This document shows positions 58,609 through 64,000 of a stretch of DNA of 64,000 nucleotides, in pieces. The stretch is from assembly GCA_019114985.1 (NCBI GenBank), contig DXEM01000019.1:1-64000 (forward strand), in the 5' to 3' direction. This DNA comes from Candidatus Anaerostipes excrementavium. GTDB lineage: Bacteria; Bacillota; Clostridia; Lachnospirales; Lachnospiraceae. Made by a program: the position numbers and the translations under genes. Position 1 is the first letter of the stretch. Each line of letters opens with the position of its first letter. The notes beneath the pieces were generated by a model, which saw nothing but the letters and a program-made list of their open reading frames with translations, was not told the DNA's origin and did no database searches.

Positions 58609-59985
58609 TTAGTTAATTTCTCTTCCTTCTTTTTCTTCTTTTCCAAGATATTTATAGAGTGCTACAAAGCATACTACAAAAATCACACAAAGAACTAATG
58701 GCAGGAAGTTTCCATCCAGAATCTTAAATAAATGTGAGAATGCATATGTCTGAATTGGTCCATCAATGGATGAGCAGGAAATCAGCTCTCCGGCTTTCAG
58801 GCTGACTGCGCCTGTAGAACGTGCCAAATCAGAGATAAACGGTGCCATAACGGTACCTACCCACAGGTAAGCCGGTGCAAATAAGATAACAAGGATGCAC
58901 ATACGAATGATGTTTCCGCCTGTTACCAGGAATGCAGCAACTGCGATCGCATTGTTTACAATACCGGCAAATGGAAGAATATCATTTCCCGGAAGGATCA
59001 TGGAGTAAATCAATGTTACCGGAATACATAAGAATACTGCCAGCCAGATTTCGTTGGCACCGCCCATGAACGGCCAGTCAAGTCCGACTACCAATGTTCT
59101 GTCATCAAATTTCTTGTTCATGAATGCGCTGATTGCTGAGGAGATTGGCTCCAATGCCATCATGAAATATTTAGAGATAACCGGGAACAAGGTCAGGGAG
59201 CAGGATGCCTGAATACCTAATGTTAATGTTTTTGCTACATCATATCTTGCCAAAACACCGAAAATAATACCTAAGATAAATCCTAATACATGGGATTCAG
59301 CGAAGATACCGATCTTATCTTTCAGAACTGCAGCGTCAAAACGTTTGTTAAGCGCTGGGATCTTCTTTAACAGACAGTCGATCGGGAACATGAAAATACT
59401 GGTAAATCCCATTTTATGAGTACAGGTTACACCTGGAATTCCGGATAATTTTTCAATACGATACTGATACATATCGGCCATCTTAAGCTCGAAGATGATC
59501 TGAATTCCTGCTGTAACAAATGCGATACCGATAGATCCTGCTGTTCCGAAATATGGTTTACATACAGCAGCTACTGCAACACCTGTAAAGATTTTGCCCC
59601 ATACATTCCACAGATCGGCATTGAATGTCTTTGTCTTGTTGATAATTAACATGATAATGTTGATACCAATCATTAATGGGAACATTAAGAACGCATATGG
59701 CCATGACCATGCAATCGCGGATAATGTAGTCCAACCTCCATCAACGATCGGCAGGTTAATACCTGTGCTCTTAAGCATTGCTTCCGCTGCAGGTCCGATT
59801 GCGGAAGACATAAAGCTGATCAGCATGCTCATTCCGGTAAATGCAACACCAAGGGTAATACCAGCGGATACCGCATCTTTTAATTTCATTCCAACGATCA
59901 ATCCGGCGATAATGATAATGATCGGCACGAAGATTGCTGCTCCTAATCCTAATAGCCAGTTAATGACATCTTGTAAAATACTCAT
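58609..59985 (-). CDS. PTS galactitol-type IIC component
   Basis: The roughly 458-residue membrane protein has about ten helices. It includes LGLGAAIFVPIIIIIAGLIVG, GWTTLSAIAWSWPYAFLMFPLMI and GLDWPFMGGANEIW, as in the GatC family. I chose the ATG at 59985, seven bases after GGAGGG. It transports and phosphorylates a polyol or sugar with the IIA and IIB proteins. The exact substrate is not predictable. Confidence 0.92.
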   Translation of the reverse strand: MSILQDVINWLLGLGAAIFVPIIIIIAGLIVGMKLKDAVSAGITLGVAFTGMSMLISFMSSAIGPAAEAMLKSTGINLPIVDGGWTTLSAIAWSWPYAFLMFPLMIGINIIMLIINKTKTFNADLWNVWGKIFTGVAVAAVCKPYFGTAGSIGIAFVTAGIQIIFELKMADMYQYRIEKLSGIPGVTCTHKMGFTSIFMFPIDCLLKKIPALNKRFDAAVLKDKIGIFAESHVLGFILGIIFGVLARYDVAKTLTLGIQASCSLTLFPVISKYFMMALEPISSAISAFMNKKFDDRTLVVGLDWPFMGGANEIWLAVFLCIPVTLIYSMILPGNDILPFAGIVNNAIAVAAFLVTGGNIIRMCILVILFAPAYLWVGTVMAPFISDLARSTGAVSLKAGELISCSSIDGPIQTYAFSHLFKILDGNFLPLVLCVIFVVCFVALYKYLGKEEKEGREIN

Positions 59986-60013
59986 ATAATTTCCCTCCAC
60001 TCTCTTTTTAAAA

Positions 60014-60295
60014 TCAGCCGTTATTTACTGCGTCTACCAACTTTTTAAATTCTGCGTCCTGTCCTACACCTGTTAAGAATGCAATTCCATTGATAACCGG
60101 AATCGGATATTCTTTGTCCACTTTTGTGATTGCGATGTAAGCAACACTGCCTGCAATATAGCGGTCAACAGATTTAATATCTACTGCCAGTACTTCTGCA
60201 GGAACATTGTTCTCTTTTAAAAGACGGTTTACTTTGCTTGCTACTGTCTGAGAAGTTGCAACTCCACTTCCGCATGCTACGACGATTTGTTTCAT
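60014..60295 (-). CDS. PTS galactitol-type IIB component
   Basis: The 93-residue protein has the phospho-Cys in VVACGSGVATSQTVASKV at the N-terminus, the normal GatB layout. It receives phosphate from IIA and passes it to the sugar in IIC. Confidence 0.93.
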   Translation of the reverse strand: MKQIVVACGSGVATSQTVASKVNRLLKENNVPAEVLAVDIKSVDRYIAGSVAYIAITKVDKEYPIPVINGIAFLTGVGQDAEFKKLVDAVNNG

Positions 60296-60338
60296 TTTTC
60301 ATCTTCCTTTCTTGATAACATGATCAGTTTCTAAAATC

Positions 60339-60827
60339 CTAAAGACCTTCCATGGATAAAACGGCTTCCATGTACTCATCTTCAGTCTTTGCATTTACCA
60401 GCTTATCCATGATTTCCGGATCCTGGAAATTGGTAACCAGGACTTGCAGCAATTCCACATGCTCATTCGCACCACTTGGATCATCGTGTCCTCCAAGGAA
60501 TCCGAGCATAAATATGAACTTCACATCATGTTCTTCATCGTTATTTGCCATCTCACACCACTTGATCGGATTTTTCAATCTGGTGCATGCGATGAACGGC
60601 CGGATGATATGCTGCGGATCTGCGTGAGGAATCGCAACAGGATACGGTTCTACCGGAAGGGCTGTCGGGAAATTGGCTTCTCTTGTCTTGATCGCATCAG
60701 CAAATGTATCTTTGACATATCCGAGTTCTTCCAGCTTTCCTGCCATCTTGTCAAAGAACTCTTCCTGATCGGCCACTTCCCAGTCCAGCTGAATCAGCTC
60801 TCTGTAAATCGTGTCGCGGTTTGCCAC
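60339..60827 (-). CDS. PTS fructose/galactitol-type IIA component
   Basis: The 162-residue protein has the phospho-His in PVAIPHADPQHI (about residue 69). The start is GTG at 60827, with AAGGAG about 12 bases upstream. It is the first gene of the operon, about 70 bases downstream of the predicted transcription start. Confidence 0.92.
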   Translation of the reverse strand: MANRDTIYRELIQLDWEVADQEEFFDKMAGKLEELGYVKDTFADAIKTREANFPTALPVEPYPVAIPHADPQHIIRPFIACTRLKNPIKWCEMANNDEEHDVKFIFMLGFLGGHDDPSGANEHVELLQVLVTNFQDPEIMDKLVNAKTEDEYMEAVLSMEGL

Positions 60828-60870
60828 CTTTTACCACTCTCCTTTCCATAATTTCAGGCTCTTTATTTCT

Positions 60871-60887
60871 GTTGAACATCTTTCAAC
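60871..60887. promoter_or_regulatory. Inverted repeat in the PTS operon leader
   Basis: GTTGAA-CATCT-TTCAAC is a perfect 6-bp inverted repeat just after the likely transcription start. It may be an operator or an RNA hairpin. Confidence 0.5.
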
Positions 60888-60904
60888 ATTTTCCTGTTGT
60901 TTTC

Positions 60905-60933
60905 ATTATATTTCAGTATTTTTTCCCATACAA
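60905..60933 (-). promoter_or_regulatory. Promoter of the PTS-DhaK operon
   Basis: On the minus strand TTGTAT is followed after 17 bases by TATAAT. The -35 is weak, as expected for an activator-dependent promoter. Confidence 0.6.
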
Positions 60934-60964
60934 TCTGATTTGGGTTCGAATAATGCGCCATCCG

Positions 60965-61010
60965 TTGCTCATTCCTGTGATGAACATTTTATTTGCTCAA
61001 CATTGTGCAA
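60965..61010. promoter_or_regulatory. Candidate activator-binding repeats
   Basis: TTGCTCA occurs at 60965 and at 60993, 28 bases apart, followed by TTGTGCAA at 61003. They lie about 30-75 bp upstream of the -35, a usual place for PRD activators. The rest of the gene-free stretch (60828-61156) holds only the promoter, the leader repeat and a terminator. Confidence 0.45.
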
Positions 61011-61087
61011 TTATAAAATATTTATAAACAAATTCTTAAACAGCTCTAAATTGCCAAAACAGGAGCCATCAAAGGCAAAATAAGCAG

Positions 61088-61125
61088 AAAAAAGGCCACG
61101 CACAAAAACTTGTGCATGACCTTTC
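61088..61125. terminator. Bidirectional terminator
   Basis: AAAGGCCACGCACAA...TTGTGCATGACCTTT forms a long stem with flanking A/T runs. It ends the DUF1858 gene unit. Confidence 0.8.
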
Positions 61126-61156
61126 CTTCTTTTTTCAGATCCCTGAAAGCAAAAAA

Positions 61157-61363
61157 TTAAGCTTCCTTAGTTGCCTGATATTCATTCAATCTTGCAAGCA
61201 GATCTTCCACATTCATTCCGTGAACGAATGCAGCTTCTTCCAGAGTCTCTCCCTGTGCGGATGGGCATCCAACGCATCCCATTCCGGAAGCCATTAAGAT
61301 TGCCGCAAAGTTCTGATCCAAGGCGATCAGATCGCCAATTACCATATCTTTTGAAATTGTCAT
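61157..61363 (-). CDS. DUF1858 domain protein
   Basis: The 68-residue protein starts MTISKDMVIGDLIAL and has the CxxC motif in GMGCVGCPSAQGETLEEAA, the DUF1858 signature. The ATG at 61363 has GGAGG nine bases upstream. DUF1858 modules often occur with hybrid-cluster or iron-sulfur proteins and may be involved in redox or cluster chemistry. It is divergent from the ferredoxin gene. Confidence 0.88.
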   Translation of the reverse strand: MTISKDMVIGDLIALDQNFAAILMASGMGCVGCPSAQGETLEEAAFVHGMNVEDLLARLNEYQATKEA

Positions 61364-61436
61364 TTCTCTTTCCTCCATTCAAAAAAATCAATAGTTATAG
61401 TATAATACAGTATCGTTAAAAATACAACAAAATTAC

Positions 61437-61465
61437 TTGCCATTCCCGCACAAGTATATTAAAAT
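61437..61465 (+). promoter_or_regulatory. Ferredoxin gene promoter
   Basis: TTGCCA is followed after 17 bases by TAAAAT. Confidence 0.6.
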
Positions 61466-61477
61466 AAGAGTGAATCT

Positions 61478-61495
61478 AGCGGGTGACCGCTTTTT
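61478..61495 (+). terminator. Leader hairpin with T run before the ferredoxin gene
   Basis: AGCGG-GTGA-CCGCT is followed by TTTT and lies between the promoter and the ribosome binding site. It has the shape of a small attenuator. Confidence 0.5.
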
Positions 61496-61527
61496 ATTGA
61501 TTATACTATATAAGGAGGATGTTAGTT

Positions 61528-61698
61528 ATGGCATATGTAATTTCAGACGCTTGCATTTCTTGCGGAGCTTGTGAAGGAACTTGCCCAGCAGGAGCAATCA
61601 GCGAAGGAGATGGACAGTACGTAATCGATGCTGATACATGCATGGACTGCGGAGCTTGCGCAGACGGTTGTCCAGCTGGCGCTATCAGCCAGGAATAA
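61528..61698 (+). CDS. 2[4Fe-4S] ferredoxin
   Basis: The gene is too short for the ORF track, which shows only minus-strand shadows here. The 56-residue product has two CxxCxxCxxxCP motifs: CISCGACEGTCP and CMDCGACADGCP. It is the classical clostridial ferredoxin, the main low-potential electron carrier. AAGGAGG precedes the ATG, and the gene is monocistronic between a promoter and a strong terminator. Codon choice is strongly biased, as in highly expressed genes. Confidence 0.97.
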   Translation: MAYVISDACISCGACEGTCPAGAISEGDGQYVIDADTCMDCGACADGCPAGAISQE

Positions 61699-61713
61699 TT
61701 TCCATCGTACATA

Positions 61714-61757
61714 AAAAAGATGTGCAGAGATCTTTGAAGATCCGCACATCTTTTTTA
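61714..61757. terminator. Bidirectional terminator
   Basis: AAAGATGTGC(ag)AGATC...GATC(c)GCACATCTTTTTT forms the stem, between the ferredoxin gene and the convergent rbsK. Confidence 0.85.
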
Positions 61758-61769
61758 TTTTATTCTTTT

Positions 61770-62747
61770 CTAAAATATCTTTCCATTGGCTTCCATATAT
61801 TTCTCTACTTCTGCTGTCGTCGGAAGTGAGGACATCACCCCTAACTTTGATAACGTAAGGGCTGCCGCATAATTTGCAAAGGTGAGAGCTTTTCCCCTGG
61901 ATTCTCCCATACAGATTCTAGTACAAAAAGCCGCTACAAACGAATCTCCTGCTGCAGTCGGATCAATGACCTTGACATTCGGCGCCGCTTTTTTGTAAAC
62001 TTTTCGATCCGGTGCGTCCAGCAAAGCTCCGGATTCTCCCAGGGTTGTTAATATATTCGCATATCCCTTGCCCCTCATAATTGCCGAAGCAACCTTCGCT
62101 TCTTCCAGATTAAAGATACCGCGGCTTCGATTGATCCGCACGCCTGTCATGGAGCGAATCTCCTGCTCATTCGGCGCTATGTAGGTCAGATGCTTTATGA
62201 AATCTTTGGACAGTCTCCGAATAACCGGAGCCGGCTTCATCATCACCGGCACTCCCTTATCATATGCATACTCTGCCGCAATCTCGTTTATCTCCATCGG
62301 AATCTCATTCTGAAGAAGAACCATATCATACTGGGCGATCTCTTCCTTCAGAAAAGCAATCTCTTTCGGACGGATTGTCATATTCGAACCGGAAATCACC
62401 ATGACCCGGTTCTTGTTCTTTTTGCCCGGAGCAGCTTCCAGAAGAATGACGGCACATCCCGACTGCATGCCTGTCTTATCGTACAAAATCTTGCTGGTAT
62501 CGATGCCCTCTCTTCGGCAGGCCCTCACAAGTTCCTTTCCGTTGGCGTCGCGCCCTACTTTTCCGATAATCGTTACTTCCGCCCCAAGTTTTGCCGCCTG
62601 TACCGCCTGGTTGGCTCCCTTTCCGCCGGGAGCTTTTACGAATGCCTTGGCAAAGACCCTCTGCCCCTCCTGCGGAACTTCTTTGACGACAACAATCTGG
62701 TCCATAATAAGACTTCCAATCACTAATATCTTAGGTTTCTTCTCCAT
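61770..62747 (-). CDS. rbsK: PfkB-family carbohydrate kinase, ribokinase type
   Basis: The 325-residue protein has the sugar-binding motif PGGKGANQAVQAAKLGAEV (about residue 36-54), APNEQEIRSMTG, and the anion-hole motif DPTAAGDSF (about 265). Ribokinase phosphorylates ribose at O5. The N-terminal GGKGANQA favours ribokinase over other PfkB sugars, but 2-deoxyribose or related pentoses remain possible. No transporter gene is adjacent. Confidence 0.85.
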   Translation of the reverse strand: MEKKPKILVIGSLIMDQIVVVKEVPQEGQRVFAKAFVKAPGGKGANQAVQAAKLGAEVTIIGKVGRDANGKELVRACRREGIDTSKILYDKTGMQSGCAVILLEAAPGKKNKNRVMVISGSNMTIRPKEIAFLKEEIAQYDMVLLQNEIPMEINEIAAEYAYDKGVPVMMKPAPVIRRLSKDFIKHLTYIAPNEQEIRSMTGVRINRSRGIFNLEEAKVASAIMRGKGYANILTTLGESGALLDAPDRKVYKKAAPNVKVIDPTAAGDSFVAAFCTRICMGESRGKALTFANYAAALTLSKLGVMSSLPTTAEVEKYMEANGKIF

Positions 62748-62824
62748 AATACATTCTCCGCTTTGGATTTTCCAATGAGTATCATATCATATTATAACCC
62801 AAGATTGTTTTTCTGGAAATATAA

Positions 62825-63358
62825 TTATCTGTCTTTTTTTCTTCTTTTGAAAAATCTCCTCCGTTCCTTTGCCGCAGCAATCTCTTCTCTGCTTTTTTGC
62901 TGCGCGCGAATGGCTTCATCCAGCTTCTGAAACCTTCGTTCTTCCTCGTCTTCACGCAGACGGAACTGGTAATCAATCTCTTTTAAAACCTGATCCGATA
63001 TCTGTCCGCCGATTTCCCTGCCAAGGACGCCTTTTTGTTCCCGAATCGCTTGTCCCATGATTTTTACCATAACATTTTGAAACTGCTGCATCTTATCTGA
63101 CATCTCTCCCCGTTCCTCTCCCGGAAACGGAATGATGTTGCCTCCGATTTTTTTCTTAATCTCTTCTGTATCCAGACCTTCATTTTTCATATCACGGATT
63201 TCCTGAAAAATGTGTATTTCTTTCTCTCCGTAGCATCGGTATCCTTTCTCGTTCCTTGGAATCAAGATTCCAAATTCATCTTCCCATGTTCTCAGATTGT
63301 ACGTTTCCAATCCCAGCTCTCTGGCCGCTTCGGATATCATGCGCTTTTTTTCTTTCAT
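62825..63358 (-). CDS. MerR-type helix-turn-helix protein with coiled-coil tail
   Basis: The 177-residue protein starts with a MerR-like DNA-binding domain (MISEAARELGLETYNLRTWE, then GYRCYGEKEIHIFQEI). The rest is a charged, coiled-coil-like stretch ending in a very basic tail (RRRFFKRRKKDR). There is no recognisable ligand domain. The layout recalls RacA, which anchors chromosomes at the cell pole during sporulation, but sequence evidence for that role is lacking. Confidence 0.75.
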   Translation of the reverse strand: MKEKKRMISEAARELGLETYNLRTWEDEFGILIPRNEKGYRCYGEKEIHIFQEIRDMKNEGLDTEEIKKKIGGNIIPFPGEERGEMSDKMQQFQNVMVKIMGQAIREQKGVLGREIGGQISDQVLKEIDYQFRLREDEEERRFQKLDEAIRAQQKSREEIAAAKERRRFFKRRKKDR

Positions 63359-63414
63359 AAGTCCCTTCCTTTCTTCCTTTTCATTATAAAAGGAGAAAAG
63401 ATTCAGGTACAGAA

Positions 63415-63440
63415 AAACCGTCCTCTAAAAGACGACGGTT
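63415..63440 (-). terminator. Terminator downstream of the helicase gene
   Basis: On the minus strand AACCGTC-N11-GACGGTT is followed by TTTC. Confidence 0.65.
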
Positions 63441-63468
63441 CCTTCTATTTTTTTTATTGTTTTTAAAG

Positions 63469-64000
63469 TCATGAAAACGGGATTTCCCCTTCTTCCTCTG
63501 CAATCTCTAAGATCCTCTTGGAAAGTGTCGAATACCTTTTTTGTTCGTTGACATTTTGTATCATGGTATTGACCGTCCCTCGGTCTCCGACGATGGTCAG
63601 ACAATTTCTTGCCCTTGTCACACCGGTGTAGAGAAGATTTCGATGAAACAAAACCCTTGGACCGGCAAGCAGCGGCATAATAACTGCCGGATATTCACTT
63701 CCCTGAGACTTATGTATGGTAATCGCATAGGCCAGCTCCAATTCATCCAGCATTGCATATCCATACTGCACTTCCCTGGCATCATCGAATACAACGGTCA
63801 CCTTTTCCGTAAAATCATTAATTTCCGTAATCTTCCCAATGTCTCCGTTAAATACACCGACTCCTTTATCGATCGTAAACCCTTTTGGATTACGGATTTC
63901 CCATTCCATCTGATAATTGTTCTTGATCTGCATGACCTTATCCCCTTCTCTGAATGTTCCGGAAGCCGTATCTTTCTCTTCTTTTTCCGGATCCGGCGGG
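63469..64000 (-). CDS. RecD2-type DNA helicase, C-terminal part (cut by window edge)
   Basis: The open frame continues to base 64000 (reading ...DTASGTFREGDKVMQIKNNY). The ATG at 63933 in the ORF track is therefore internal. The visible 177 or so residues hold the UvrD-like C-terminal helicase part: NGDIGKITEI, then AYAITIHKSQGSEYPAVIM (motif V region) and LLYTGVTRARNCLTIVGD (motif VI). This matches RecD2/TraA-like SF1B helicases, which unwind DNA 5' to 3'. The tail ends GEIPFS. Confidence 0.88.
   Translation of the reverse strand, partial: PPDPEKEEKDTASGTFREGDKVMQIKNNYQMEWEIRNPKGFTIDKGVGVFNGDIGKITEINDFTEKVTVVFDDAREVQYGYAMLDELELAYAITIHKSQGSEYPAVIMPLLAGPRVLFHRNLLYTGVTRARNCLTIVGDRGTVNTMIQNVNEQKRYSTLSKRILEIAEEEGEIPFS

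Noticed and set aside
61506-61749. Two minus-strand ORFs of 68 aa over the ferredoxin region
   Set aside because: They are shadows of the strongly biased ferredoxin coding sequence on the plus strand.

Overview
The window looks like the chromosome of a spore-forming, strictly anaerobic, low-to-medium GC Firmicute of class Clostridia, most likely Lachnospiraceae. The grounds are the hup-rqcP-yabP-yabQ-divIC sporulation and cell-cycle cluster, a clostridial Feo iron operon with DUF3793/flavodoxin/DUF2325 partners, a 2[4Fe-4S] ferredoxin, DUF1848, DUF5685 and C_GCAxxG_C_C proteins, and strong AGGAGG ribosome binding sites with frequent TTG and GTG starts. I cannot name the species.

Layout. 1-4.8 kb: a tetranucleotide repeat at the edge, a copy of a dispersed repeat, and a large mosaic surface protein of locally higher GC. 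4.8-6.6 kb: divIC, yabQ, yabP, rqcP and hup on the minus strand. 6.8-8.6 kb: CvfB-like RNA-binding protein and CPBP protease. 8.6-11 kb: a translationally coupled class B sortase, GH25 muramidase and ketopantoate reductase operon. 11-17.3 kb: an iron island with a short Fur-like protein, a DtxR-family regulator, two feoA genes, feoB, two micro-ORFs missing from the ORF track, a membrane-anchored HMA protein, and a DUF3793-flavodoxin-DUF2325 operon. Four copies of GTTAG-N6-CTAAC-type operators tie three of its promoters together. 17.4-21.7 kb: a MarR, zinc-ribbon, DUF5685, J-protein and short DnaK operon. 21.9-27.6 kb: a class B PBP with a lipoprotein, then unrelated single genes. 27.7-28.9 kb: an accessory patch with a DDRR-repeat micro-protein, two direct copies of the dispersed repeat flanking an AT-rich PBECR-like nuclease gene, a candidate structured RNA, and tRNA-Lys(CTT). 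29-34 kb: housekeeping genes (AI-2E family permease, ABC-F ATPase, thioredoxin, TrmB, CYTH protein) and a Uma2 remnant.

34-47.4 kb holds two complete F1Fo-ATPase operons in tandem on the minus strand. Each has its own promoter and they are separated by a terminator. The left enzyme has atpZ and atpI in front, and its c subunit carries the full Na+-ligand set (Gln31, Glu64, Thr65, Thr66, Tyr69). The right enzyme's shorter c subunit lacks the Gln. I therefore predict a Na+ enzyme beside a probable H+ enzyme. Upstream lie sua5 and a gene in which a LMW-phosphatase domain, with its catalytic Cys replaced by Ser, is fused in frame to RpiB. This resembles the ywlC-ywlE-ywlF neighbourhood of atp in Bacillus.

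49.7-51.8 kb: CwlD-like amidase, small proteins and MecA. 51.8-60.9 kb: a catabolic operon with a galactitol-type PTS (IIA, IIB, IIC), two DhaK subunits, one DhaL, a class II aldolase, a PRD/PTS-domain regulator and an iron alcohol dehydrogenase. It looks designed to import a sugar or polyol as a phosphate, cleave or phosphorylate it to triose level and reduce the aldehyde product. 61-64 kb: DUF1858 protein, ferredoxin, ribokinase, a MerR-type protein and the 3' end of a RecD2-type helicase cut by the window edge.

The most noteworthy items are the dual ATP synthase locus, the pseudophosphatase-RpiB fusion, the Feo micro-proteins and shared operator, the repeat-flanked nuclease with a possible structured RNA, the MarR-chaperone operon, and the DhaK/DhaK/DhaL PTS operon that lacks DhaM.
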